DNA from: Plazaster borealis
Lineage: Eukaryota; Echinodermata; Asteroidea; Forcipulatida; Labidiasteridae
Assembly: GCA_021014325.1 (NCBI GenBank)
Contig: CM037461.1
Location: 1,017,501-1,081,500, forward strand
Direction: 5' to 3'
Length of the DNA: 64,000 bases
Shown: positions 1 to 10,699 of the stretch, one piece after another
Layout of the letters: every line of letters starts with the position of its first letter
Numbering within the stretch: position 1 is the first letter of the stretch
Position numbers and translations under genes: made by a program
The notes under the pieces: model-generated
The model's database searches: none
Told to the model about the DNA's origin: nothing
The model's input: only the letters and a program-made list of their open reading frames with translations

Positions 1-540
1 ATAATATACATACACACAAAAAAAGGGGACTTGTTGGGACTGAGAGTGTTAAATTATTTTACGACTCGTTTTGGTATACAACAAGATGACATATATCGAT
101 GTTTACTGGGAAGCAGACAAAAAACATAACTAGATGAATAGGCCCTACAGTTGTAGATGTGCCACATGACTCTTGTATGCCTACAATAACGTTTGGAGGG
201 AAACCATTTTATTTTATTTTATTTTTTTTTGTCTTCCTTTTTTTCTTTTCTTTTCTAGTTCTTGTTTGTTTTGTTCACTAAAAGATGGGTGCGCTTGTAC
301 ACATGGAATTGTCACCACAGAAACATAAACAATAACAAGTCAGCAACCGGTGGCCTACCCTTCCACCCATTGCCCCCTCCCCCACTTGGGTATATCGGTT
401 GAGTGATCACCCAAGGACAAGTCTGCACGTATCAGCGTACGATGAACGTGAGTCTAGAACAAAAGGGTAAAGGTGGTATTGAAATGGTATTAATGGGTGA
501 AGAAACTGACGTGTTGACACTTTACCAGTTGTTCAAGTAT
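1..540. other. intergenic, no recognised gene
   Basis: The stretch is AT-rich with a T-rich tract near 205-265 and a C-rich patch near 365-385. Short ORFs here have no recognisable domain. Nothing further can be supported. Confidence 0.5.
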
Positions 541-940
541 TTTAAGTACATCATATTATTATTATTATTATTAAGTATTATTTATACAGGGTAGCCCCAT
601 CAGTGTAAAAAACACTGTTCTCCCTGGGGGCCCTTTAGAAAAAGCAAAAACACAGAACAAGAGATAAACAAATACACATGTAAAAAGAACAAACCCCACA
701 AAAGCAACAACAACACTCTATACCACCAGGAACAAAATCAGAGAAAAACAAGGCAAAAAAAAAAAGCCAATTAATCAAAAATAAATCAATGACTCCGAAA
801 ACGCCAGTACCTAGAAGTGAATGAAGTCAAGGTTGGCTCATTACGCAATCTCTCAGGCAAACCGTTCCACAAAAGGGAACCTTCGTAAGAAATGCTTCTT
901 TTGCCTTTCTCAGTTCTCACTTTAGGCACACATCGTACTT
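541..940 (-). mobile_element. 3' end of a non-LTR retrotransposon (LINE remnant)
   Basis: On the minus strand, about 935 down to 785, a frame reads through RCVPKVRTEKGKRSISYEG and LLWNGLPERLRN before a stop. This is the typical C-terminus of a LINE reverse transcriptase, where Tyr-x-Gly-x-x-Leu-Trp-Asn-x-Leu-Pro is followed by Leu-Arg. A 3' UTR follows, ending in an ATT/TAA microsatellite near 557-575, as CR1/L2-like elements often do. No catalytic reverse transcriptase motif is present, so this is a heavily 5'-truncated copy. Confidence 0.7.
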
Positions 941-1166
941 AAGTTTTGATACTTAGTAATTTGATTTGTGTTTAAATTGTTATCATTGTCTAAGTATGGA
1001 AAAAATATATATATAAATATACAAAAGTTCATGTTGTTTTCAAAAAGATAGAATACTACGTCGGTTGGAGGACTACAACTTGTATATCTTGACACAGCAA
1101 ATGGAATCCTTCATTTATCACTCCATCGCGGTAACACTTTGTTCTCCGTCTCACAAGTATGATTAT

Positions 1167-2387
1167 TTACAAGTCCAGATAGGTTGTCGTCACACCATCT
1201 GACGCTACTTTCCTCTTGGGATACATATAAGTAAAGGCAGTTTTAGTTTGCTCGTAGGTGTACATCCCGACTCCTCTCATCCTAAATCCTCGGTTGACAC
1301 CTTCTCCCGCTTTCTGTGACTCGAGTACATCCATGTAACGTTGTTTGGTGATGTCATTCCCGCGTTTGTTAAGCCCCATTGCAGCTGGTTTTGTTCTTTG
1401 CACCGAAGCAGTAGTAGGTTTTGCTACAAAGGGCTACGATACCGTCGCCTTCCCACTCCACTTTAAAGAGCCCTGGAGTTCTCTTATCGAAGGCACGATG
1501 TTCAGCCGTGTCTTCTCGAGGAAACCATTGGTGTTTCTCCTCAAGGTATTGTTGTTTCATGTCTGGCTTGATGACATCGTCCAGTTTCCCCCCTGAGATG
1601 GCGAGATAGGCTGAATCCGTGTCCATCTCACACATCTTGAAGTCGGAGGGGTCAATGAATTTAAGAAGAAAGTCATAGTAAAATTCTAGCATGCGCAATT
1701 TCGCATACTGATACACGAAAAAGCCAATCTGAAGTGGAAGATTGAACCGAATTACTTTCTTTGTCATGTCGCATTCATACAACCCGTCGTCAAGCGAATG
1801 TAGCGCACGAAAATGGGAATTGTTTACCCACCGAGGAGCATCAGCATCAGTACATACTCGAACGTTCATGTGGCGCTCCTGGTCAGTGACTGTCTTACCA
1901 TACGCAGAATTTCCAAGTAGCTTCATGGTATCAGCCAAGATAGATTTTGACAAGTCACGATCACCGGCTCTTCTTGCATTACTGACATCATCACCGAAGG
2001 ATTCAAAACATGGATTTTTAGCATACTGAATAACTTCGTAGATGTGCCCGACCTCCAATCCATGATTGATGTACCACTGAAGGAGGGGAGTTGTAAGCAA
2101 GATGCGCTGACCAAACATGCTACCGATGAGAGTGCGACGTGGCTGCTTCATGACACCTTCTCGCTCAGCATAGTCCCGCATGTGATCTCCAATATCCTCA
2201 CGACCGACGTTGGTGTTCTTAAAGATGGGTGGCATTTCTGCAAAGTGTGCTCTCAATGCAGAAGGAACTCTGATGTCACACTCTACCATACCGAACATGG
2301 ATCCATCCACCACACAATCCAATACCTCCTGTTGGGTCATGGTTTTCTTATTGAATTGAGGAAGTCGGATAGTATGTAAGAAACCTC
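1167..2387 (-). pseudogene. Polinton/Maverick-type protein-primed DNA polymerase B, C-terminal fragment
   Basis: A 323-codon minus-strand frame (2340 to 1369) carries family B polymerase motifs: GMVECDI near residue 17, the motif B core LLGNSAYGKT at residues 141-150, and the metal-binding motif C MDTDSAYLA at 239-247. The wording and the PPIFKN segment fit the protein-primed polymerases of Polinton/Maverick elements. The frame stays open upstream to the edge of the giant inverted repeat at 2388, but the exonuclease domain and the N-terminal catalytic motif (DxxSLYP) are missing. At the C-terminal end the frame breaks beside a run of four G/C bases near 1377-1380; the rest of the thumb region continues in another frame down to about 1167. 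Both the truncation and the break make it non-functional. No integrase, ATPase, protease or capsid gene of such an element is visible. In the living family the enzyme copies the element's own DNA from a protein primer. Confidence 0.85.
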
Positions 2388-2459
2388 AGTAGTATAGATG
2401 GAGGCACACACACCCCGTTCTCGGTTAGTATGCCAAAAGTGTACACAGTGTGCATTGTG

Positions 2460-2780
2460 CACACCCACGTGCACACCCACCACCAGAAAAATGGTGGTGA
2501 CTGTTTTTGCACACCTTAAAAATGGTACAAAAATCATAATGGCGGTAACGGTGTTTGCTCACCTGATAGTGGTGGTGCGAAGTCGAATCACGCAGTGATG
2601 AGTCATTCGGCCCACGGCAGTGTTCCGGAGGCCTGAAAGGCCGAAGGCGAGTCACGTAGTGAGGAGTCGTTCGGCCCACGGCAGTGTTCGGGAGACCCGA
2701 AGGGTCGAGACGTAGGAGTAAACATGATGCCTGCATCGTGTTGAGTGGTGTCTGTAAGACACCGCTTGAAATCTTGTCCC
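2460..2780. repeat. subterminal repeats of the left arm
   Basis: Near the outer edge the arm contains a short hairpin (CACCACC...GGTGGTG, 2476-2497) and two tandem copies of a roughly 65 bp block with the shared core TTCGGCCCACGGCAGTGTT (2606 and 2670). The mirror image is at 9780-10090. Subterminal repeats of this kind are common transposase-binding regions, but no protein can be assigned here. Confidence 0.6.
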
Positions 2781-3269
2781 ACGACAGTGTAACTGAGGGC
2801 AAAACCGTTATTGTTTAACCTCAGTTTAGCGGTGCGTTAGTGATTTCTTGAAATCACGGAGCGGCGCAGAGTCATTCCACGCACCACAAACGAGCCGTGT
2901 ACGGTTCGTTTGTATTTTCACAAAGTGATAACAAAGCAGTGTCTTCCACAACGCCTGTTAAGACATGAAGTAGAAAAGGCTGGTCAGTTAACCGTTCTGT
3001 AGTTGTTGTAATCCTTCAGTCTATATTACCATTGAATGAGTGCAATACTTAATGTCTTTTTTTAACACTGAGATGTATGTCTACAAAACAAAATAGTACA
3101 ACCGCGTTGGACCTTGACCTGTTTGTTTGCACTCTGTGTGTGTTGAATGGCTTATCCCGGGCTAACGATCACTCGCGCGTCTTTCCGATCTTGGGGTCAC
3201 TCTGACCATACTTGTCCGGGTAAGTTTGTTGTTGCAGCTCACGTCACGCCTCGGCATTGAACACGTCGA

Positions 3270-3500
3270 GACTAGTTTTCTGATCAGTATCGCTATCTGG
3301 AGTGGTCAAAGTCCCAATTCAGCGGCGTTGGTTGGGTTCTGTTGTCGGTTGGTTCATCTACGTTATAGAGGCAAAGTTCGCCGTTGAAACAATGGCAAGC
3401 GTGATCGGGCAGTATCGCTATCGGCTGGAGTGGTCAAAGACTCAAATTAGCTGCGTTGATTTGGGTTCTGTTTGTTCACACTCTTTGTTTGTTGCATAGG
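3270..3500. repeat. internal direct duplication inside the inverted-repeat arm
   Basis: A block containing CAGTATCGCTATC, GGAGTGGTCAAAG and TTGGGTTCTGTT occurs twice in tandem (about 3287-3347 and 3410-3475). The same pair is mirrored at 9035-9240 in the right arm, so the duplication came before the arms were inverted or has been copied between them. Confidence 0.7.
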
Positions 3501-4990
3501 TTAGCCTATGTCCATCGAGTGGCCACTTGTGTGATAATGACATGGGGTGTTAAGAACCACCAAGGCAAAGTTCAATAGGTTCGCAGTTTTTCTCCTTATG
3601 TTTTTTTAATTTTTTTAGTTGAAGGCGATATTTTTCTCGTGACGAAACTCGGTTGGTCAAGATTAAACAGATACCCACATACCCTTAAAAGAGCTTGATT
3701 CTTTCTTTCTGCCTCTTTTGTTTGTAAAATAACAAAATGCTTTCTTCCAAATTTGTGTTCTTTGACGAGTTGGTGAAGGTCGGGGGCTGTGCCGGTGCTG
3801 TGTGTTAGGAGTGCCAGGAGACTTAAACAGCGACGAGTACTATCGTAGCTGGAACAATGTTTATCCCCGAAGAGCTCGTCAGTCCACGAGATGCCTTGCG
3901 CATTGCATAGTTAATGGCCTGGCGGTTCGACCCTAGCAGAGTCTTTTCGAAAGCTAAAAACCTAAACAACAAATTAATTAATAATTTGCGATTGAAAATG
4001 TATGTTTTTAACCATCTTTTAAAGAACAAAAGTGTTTGGATTAAGCATTTACCCTTTAGACTTCTTTCAAAATGATAGATTTTGTTCCTCTTAGGGTCTT
4101 TGCAAACACTAATACGTGCAAACATTTCTATATTTTCCTGCAGATCAAATGTTTAAGTTGGTTTCGTTCGTTGCCTTTATGCTAAACCACAAAGTGGAAC
4201 AGCTTTATTACAGCTAGTCCATACTTTTCCATTGAATTGTCGCATCAAGATGTTCAGCTCGCTTTTTGTTACGCTAACTCCCCCTTTCATCTCAGATAGT
4301 CCGATTAAGACTTTTGTTGTGAAGATGTCTGTCTGCGGTCCCATCCTTTCAATCGTGTTAGGTCTCCTACTCCTTTTTATTTTATCTCGTCACTAAATCC
4401 TTTCCATAAATAGGGATTGGGTTTCAACCTATGTTTTCGCAGTGTTGTTATTATTTTCGTTTTCTGAACCTTTTTGGTTATACAGCAGTGCTTGTAAACG
4501 AGTGTTTTGTAAAGAAAAAATACTACTCGCAACCCCACTATTGGTTTGGTATTGGTTCTTTTAATGTAACTATTTCCTAATAATTTGTGCAAAGCGCCTC
4601 ACTTGTTTTTTTTTTTTGGGGGTTTTGGGGTTTCATGAATTGTGGCGCTATATAAATGATGTATTATTATTACTTTATAACACCGGCAATTTCCTTGGAG
4701 GATGCCTTGTTTACTGATGTTTGATACCAGCTATATGTCACGTGACGTGGAGAGCGCAATCGGTATATACTAAATGGGTTATGTTATTTAACAGATAAGT
4801 TGGAAGGGTTGAAATTGTATGGACCCATATGCCAAATATTTACAATTAATAAATAATGAAACACAAAACAATACGTCTAAAACAAAGTCAAAATTTAAAG
4901 GAAGTCACGTTTTTATTTATCTCTGCCATCGGAACTATTTACAAGGTAAAAAGTTCACAAAAAATCTTACAACCTTATTATTGTATTATA

Positions 4991-5024
<34 letters not shown>

Positions 5025-5289
5025 GTATTTTTTTATATATATATTTTTTATATACATAAAAATAGTAGGGAGATTGCCTTAGCTTAAAGGTATCAAGATT
5101 CAACCAAATTTATCCATGTGCGACGAGCCCACTTATTCCACTCCTCATGATACAATTGAAAGAGTATGTTTCCAAAAGCATCCATTGATAATTATTGTTC
5201 TCTATTCACCAAATGAAACAATAACAACTTCGGTTTGTAGGATTGAGGTACTTTTCATCTTTGAAATATAAATTTTGCATTTTAATCGA

Positions 5290-5990
5290 AAAATTTAGTA
5301 TTTTTCGTTATATCCATCATCACAATCGTCTCCTTCGACATCGTCATCGGTTTCCTCTATACAATATCTCGTCCGAATAATTAATGTCATCGCTCTCATC
5401 AAATTCTTCCCAACTGATGCATTCGTCACAATCCCCTGCTTCTCCTCCTCCCTCCTCTCCCTCCTCCTCCTCCCCCTCCTCCCCATCGTCATCATTATTA
5501 TAAACGTCAACATCGTCGTCATCTTCTGATGATGTATCACTATCGTCTTCATGGGATTTCTCCTCCTCCTCCTCCTCCTCCTCATAAACAAAATCAACAT
5601 CATCTATTGATTCATCACTATCATCTGATGATTCCACAGAATCATGTTCATCGAAATTCCTCCTCCTCATTATCGTCATTATTATTATAAACGTCAACAT
5701 CGTCTCATCTTCTGATGATGTATCACTATCGTCTTCATGGGATTTCTCCTCCTCCTCCTCCATCTCCATCTCTCCTCTCCCTCCTCCTCCTCATTATCTC
5801 GTCATCTTCTATCGTCTTCATGGGATTTCTCCTCCTACGACTCCTCCTCCTCCTCCTTATAATGGTTGAAAAAACACCTTGTCACAAATGGGACAAGCGA
5901 TCGTTTGTCTGTCATCACTAGGGTGCTTATGTACCTGTGTCGTTTCATATTATCGCTACGCGGTTAAGACGCTTCAACTCCATTATTTTT
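5290..5990 (-). pseudogene. decayed left-arm copy of the zinc-finger/acidic-repeat gene
   Basis: This is the minus-strand mirror of the gene at 6289-7234. Compared with that copy it has lost about 57 bp covering the first half of zinc finger 1 and about 37 bp covering the His half of finger 2. The acidic tail is broken over two overlapping frames (for example 5769-5344). Blocks of the motif KSHEDDSDTSSEDDDDVDVY are still readable. No intact reading frame remains, so it is probably non-coding. Confidence 0.75.
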
Positions 5991-6108
5991 ATCAGTGAGA
6001 CAGTCCGAGAAAGTTATGGATGTATAGGCTTCAAAGTTTAAATTATCGCCAGGAAACTTGCATTAGATGGAATCAGCATAGTGCTGAACAACTTTAGATT
6101 ATAAAGTA

Positions 6109-6164
6109 CCAGGATTCCAAATATTTGGACAGTGTCAGAGCTTCACAGTGTCCTGAGCTCATGT
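6109..6164. promoter_or_regulatory. centre of the inverted repeat, between divergent gene copies
   Basis: This 56 bp segment is the only unpaired part of the giant palindrome. The two zinc-finger gene copies point away from it, and the start codon of the right copy is at 6289, so the promoter for both would be expected in or beside this segment. No TATA box or initiator can be named with confidence; the role is inferred from position. Confidence 0.3.
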
Positions 6165-6288
6165 TACTTTATAATCTAGGTTAGTCAGCACTATGCTGAA
6201 TCCACCTAATGCAAGTTTCCTGGCGATAATTTAAACTTTGAAGCCTATACATCCATAACTTTCTCGGACTGTCTCACTGATAAAAATA

Positions 6289-7234
6289 ATGGAGTTGAAG
6301 CGTCTTAACACTTTTTTAAGACCCTTACCGGTAAAGGTGTCATGTCCGGTTTGTGGAAGAAGTTTCGCGTAGCGATAATATGAAACGACACAGACAGGTA
6401 CATAAGCACCCTAGTGATGACAGACAAACGATCGCTTGTCCCATTTGTGACAAGGTGTTTTTCAGTTCCCACAATATGAAGAAGCACCTTCAAAACCATA
6501 ACCATTATAAGGAGGAGGAGGAGGAGGCGGAGGAGGAGAAATCCCATGAAGACGATAGTGATACATCATCAGAAGATGACGACGATGTTGACGTTTATAA
6601 TAATGATGACGATAATGAGGAGGAGGAGGAGGAGGAGGAGATGGAGATGGAGGAGGAGGAGGAGAAATCCCATGAAGACGATAGTGATACATCATCAGAA
6701 GATGACGACGATGTTGACGTTTATAATAATAATGACGATAATGAGGAGGAGGAATTCGATGAACATGATACTGAGGAATCAACAGATGATAGTGATTGTG
6801 ACGATAATGAGGAGGAGTTTTTTGAAGATGATAGTGATGAATCAATAGATGATGGTGATTTTGTTTATGAGGAGGAGGAGGAGGAGGAGGAGGAGGGTGA
6901 GAAATCCCATGAAGACGATAGTGATACATCATCAGAAGATGACGACGATGTTGACGTTTATAATAATGATGACGATGGGGAGGAGGAGGGGGAGGAGGGA
7001 GAGGAGGGGGAGGAGGAGAAGCAGGGGGATTGTGACGAATGCATCAGTTGGGAAGAACTTGATGAGAGCGATGACATTAATTATTCGGACGAGGAATATT
7101 GTATAGAGGAAACCGATGACGATGTCGAAGGAGACGATTGTGATGATGGATATAACGAGGGGGAGAGCGGGAGACGTCTGAAGAAAATACTAAATTTTTC
7201 GATTAAAAATGCAAAATTTATATTTCAAAGATGA
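6289..7234 (+). pseudogene. two-finger C2H2 zinc-finger protein with long Asp/Glu-rich repeat tail, one frameshift
   Basis: An ATG at 6289 opens a frame that reads into the first half of a C2H2 finger (CPVCGRSFA) and stops at TAG 6370-6372. The second half (SDNMKRHRQVH) and everything after it lie in the next frame, open to 7234, so a one-base deletion near 6369 splits finger 1. Finger 2, CPICDKVFF...HLQNH, is complete with C-x2-C-x12-H-x3-H spacing. The rest, about 230 residues, is almost all Asp, Glu and Ser. It contains three copies of a block with KSHEDDSDTSSEDDDDVDVY separated by Glu runs made from (GAG)n, then a short basic end. C2H2 fingers normally bind DNA or RNA, and acidic tails occur in chromatin or activator proteins; the actual role is unknown. 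The gene sits entirely in the right arm of the palindrome and is probably cargo or an accessory gene of that element. An intact relative elsewhere is likely. Confidence 0.7.
6500..7020. repeat. (GAG)n and 90-100 bp acidic-coding tandem blocks
   Basis: GAG triplet runs at about 6513-6537, 6617-6664, 6869-6896 and 6978-7018 alternate with near-identical blocks that start AAATCCCATGAAGACGATAG. The triplet runs differ in length between the two arms (compare 5440-5810), as expected for slippage. Confidence 0.85.
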
Positions 7235-8359
7235 AAAGTACCTCAATCCTACAAACCGAAGTTGTTATTGTTTCATTTGGTGAATAGAGAACAATAATTA
7301 CCAATGGATGCTTTTGGAAACATACTCTTTCAATTGTATCATGAGGAGTGGAATAAGTGGGCTCGTCGCACATGGATAAATTTGGTTGAATCTTGATACC
7401 TTTAAGCTAAGGCAATCTCCCTACTATTTTTATGTATATAAAAAATATATATAAAAAAAAAATAATAATACAAATAATAATAATAATAATTATAATACAA
7501 AAATAAGGTTGTAAGATTTTTCGTGAACTTTTACCTTGTAAATAGTTCCGATGGCAGAGATAAATAAAAACGTGACTTCCTTTAAATTTTGACTTTGTTT
7601 TAGACGTATTGTTTTGTGTTTCATTATTTATTAATTGTAAATATTTGGCATATGGGTCCATACAATTTCAACCCTTCCAACTTATCTGTTAAATAACATA
7701 ACCCATTTAGTATATACCGATTGCGCTCTCCACGTCACGTGACATATAGCTGGTATCAAACATCAGTAAACAAGGCATCCTCCATAGGAAATTGCCGGTG
7801 TTATAAAGTAATAATAATACATCATTTATATAGCGCCAAAATTCATGAAACCCCCAAAACCCCCAAAAAAAAACAAGTGAGGCGCTTTGCACAAATTATT
7901 AGGAAATAGTTACATTAAAAAGAACCAATACCAAACCAATAGTGGGGTTGCGAGTAGTATTTTTTTTTGAAGGGAATCATCCATGCCAATCCTTTACAAA
8001 ACACTCGTTTACAAGCACTGCTGTATAACCAAAAGGTTCAGAAAACGAAAATAATAACAACACTGCGAAAACATAGGTTGAAACCCCAATCCTATTTATG
8101 GAAAGGATTTAGTGACGAGATAAAATAAAAAGGAGTAGGAGACCTAACACGATTGAAAGGATGGGACCGCAGACAGACATCTTCACAACAAAAGTCTTAA
8201 TCGGACTATCTGAGATGAAAGGGGAGTTAGCGTAACAAAAGCGAGCTGAACATCTTGATGCGACAATTCAATGGAAAAGTATGGACTAGCTGTAATAAAG
8301 CTGTTCCACTTTGTGGTTTAGCATAAAGGCAACGAACGAAACCAACTTAAACATTTGAT

Positions 8360-8824
8360 CTGCAGGAAAATATAGAAATGTTTGCACGTATTAGTGTTTG
8401 CAAAGACCCTAAGAGGAACAAAATCTATCATTTTGAAAGAAGTCTAAAGGGTAAATGCTTAATCCAAACACTTTTTGTTCTTTAAAAGATGGTTAAAAAC
8501 ATACGCATTTTCAATCGCAAATTATTAATTAATTTGTTGTTTAGGTTTTTAGCTTTCGAGAAATACTCTGCTAGGTCGAACCGCCAGGCCATTAACTATG
8601 CAAATCGCAAGGCATCTCGTGGACTGACGAGCTCTTTCGGGGATAAACATTGTTCCAGCTACGATAGTACTCGTCGCTGTTTAAGTCTCCTGGCATACTC
8701 CAACACAGCAATCGGCACACAGCCCCCGACCTTCACCAACTCGTCAAAGAACACAAATTTGGAAGAAAGCATTTTGTTATTTTACAAACAAAAGAGGCAG
8801 AAAGAAAGAATCAAGCTCTTTTAA
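8360..8824 (+). other. unassigned reading frames in the right arm
   Basis: A 111-codon frame (8489-8824) and its mirror in the left arm (4125-3823) share residues such as FNRKLLINLLFRFLAFEK and NRQAIN, but the frames differ between arms through small indels and no known domain is recognisable. They may be remnants of an element gene or chance frames. No product is claimed. Confidence 0.25.
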
Positions 8825-10161
8825 GGGTATGTGGGTATCTGTTTAATCTTGACCAACCGAGTTTCGTCACGAGAAAATATCGCCTTCAACTAAAAAAATC
8901 AAAAACAAAAAACATAAGGAGAAAAACTGCGAACCTATTGAACTTTGCCTTGGTGGTTCTTAACACCCCATGTCATTATCACACAAGTGGCCACTGATGG
9001 ACATAGGCTAACCTATGCAACAAACAAAGAGTGTGAACAAACAGAACCCAAATCAACGCAGCTAATTTGAGTCTTTGACCACTCCAGCCGATAGCGATAC
9101 TGCCCGATCACGCTTGCCATTGTTTCAACGGCGAACTTTGCCTCTATAACGTAGATGAACCAACCGACAACAGAACCCAACCAACGCCGCTGAATTGGGA
9201 CTTTGACCACTCCAGATAGCGATACTGATCAGAAAACTAGTCTCGACGTGTTCAATGCCGAGGCGTGACGTGAGCTGCAACAACAAACTTACCCGGACAA
9301 GTATGGTCAGGAGAGTGACCCCAAGATCGGAAAGACGCGCGAGTGATCGTTAGCCCGGGATAAGCCATTCAACACACACAGAGTGCAAACAAACAGGTCA
9401 AGGTCCAACGCGGTTGTACTATTTTGTTTTGTAGACATACATCTCAGTGTTAAAAAAAGACATTAAGTATTGCACTCATTCAATGGTAATATAGACTGAA
9501 GGATTACAACAACTACAGAACGGTTAACTGACCAGCCTTTTCTACTTCATGTCTTAACAGGCGTTGTGGAAGACACTGCTTTGTTATCACTTTGTGAAAA
9601 TACAAACGAACCGTACACGGCTCGTTTGTGGTGCGTGGAATGACTCTGCGCCGCTCCGTGATTTCAAGAAATCACTAACGCACCGCTAAACTGAGGTTAA
9701 ACAATAACGGTTTTGCCCTCAGTTACACTGTCGTGGACAAGATTTCAAGCGGTGTCTTACAGACACCACTCAACACGATGCAGGCATCATGTTTACTCCT
9801 ACGTCTCGACCCTTCGGGTCTCCCGAACACTGCCGTGGGCCGAACGACTCCTCACTACGTGACTCGCCTTCGGCCTTTCAGGCCTCCGGAACACTGCCGT
9901 GGGCCGAATGACTCATCACTGCGTGATTCGACTTCGCACCACCACTATCAGGTGAGCAAACACCGTTACCGCCATTATGATTTTTGTACCATTTTTAAGG
10001 TGTGCAAAAACAGTCACCACCATTTTTCTGGTGGTGGGTGTGCACGTGGGTGTGCAATTTTTCTGGTGGTGGGTGTGCACGTGGGTGTGCACAATGCACA
10101 CTGTGTACACTTTTGGCATACTAACCGAGAACGGGGTGTGTGTGCCTCCATCTATACTACT

Positions 10162-10478
10162 CTCATAAATGAACTTAATCACTTTAGCTCACAAGCCTGG
10201 GAAAACCTGTAAACAAGGGTGCTTGCTATGTGAACCAGAAACACCGGGGTTAACCCCTACTCTTCCATGATAAGTGTTCTGGGTTATCTTTCGTGCACTA
10301 CCAATCCTAGTACATGTGACCTACGGCTTAATGTCCCACCCGAAGGATAAAGCAATTATGGTAAAGCATTTTGCTCAAGGATACAAGTGTCACGACTGGG
10401 ATTGGAACCCACACTCTGCTGATCAGAAACACCAGAGCTTGAGTCCGGTGCTCTTTACCGCTCGGCCATGACACGCAA
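10162..10478 (-). mobile_element. tRNA-derived SINE
   Basis: Read on the minus strand, the segment begins with a tRNA-like head (GGCCGAGCGG at 10464 and a B-box-like stretch near 10405) followed by a body ending in the dispersed sequence also present near 31930 and 52160. The same head recurs in this window at about 33060, 33405, 49290, 51630 and 52100. It forms the right flank of the giant inverted repeat. Confidence 0.75.
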
Positions 10479-10562
10479 GGTAAAAAAAGCTTCGCATACT
10501 GACAGCCCTATCAGATTAAAATTATACACAATATGACCGCTCAGCCAGTTTCTTATCTACAG

Positions 10563-10699
10563 TTATCCTTGAAAGAGATTGCTCTACTGCTGTGGATAGG
10601 GGTTTTACGCAAAGCGGCATTTATTTGGTGCAGCCTACGGACAACGGAAAGCCGATTGAAGTGTTCTGTGACTTAGAGACAGATTATGGTGGATGGACG
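10563..10699 (+). CDS. fibrinogen-related domain exon 1 of 3
   Basis: The acceptor ends at CAG 10560-10562 and the donor is GTAGGT at 10700. After two bases completing a split codon, 45 codons are read, from ILERDC to DYGGWT. Both the N-terminal Cys (RDC) and the FCD Cys of the domain are present. Confidence 0.9.

Larger units (their letters stand above)
2388..10161. repeat. giant inverted repeat (fold-back element), about 7.8 kb
   Basis: The left arm 2388-6108 is the reverse complement of the right arm 6165-10161 along its whole length, with indels; the spacer is 6109-6164. The outer ends match exactly: AGTAGTATAG at the left and CTATACTACT at the right. Homology stops abruptly at both. The left flank is polymerase relic, while the right flank is a dispersed repeat also seen near 31930 and 52160. 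The triplet CTC lies just outside each end (2385-2387 and 10162-10164) and may be a 3 bp target duplication. The arms differ by more than point changes: the right arm has a longer acidic-repeat region and a doubled segment near 10050-10090, while the left has lost pieces of both zinc fingers. Long-terminal-inverted-repeat transposon or genomic inverted duplication are both possible. Confidence 0.93.

Noticed and set aside
6462..6932. Minus-strand ORF rich in His and Pro opposite the acidic gene
   Set aside because: It is the antisense of GAG and GAT triplets; no independent signals.
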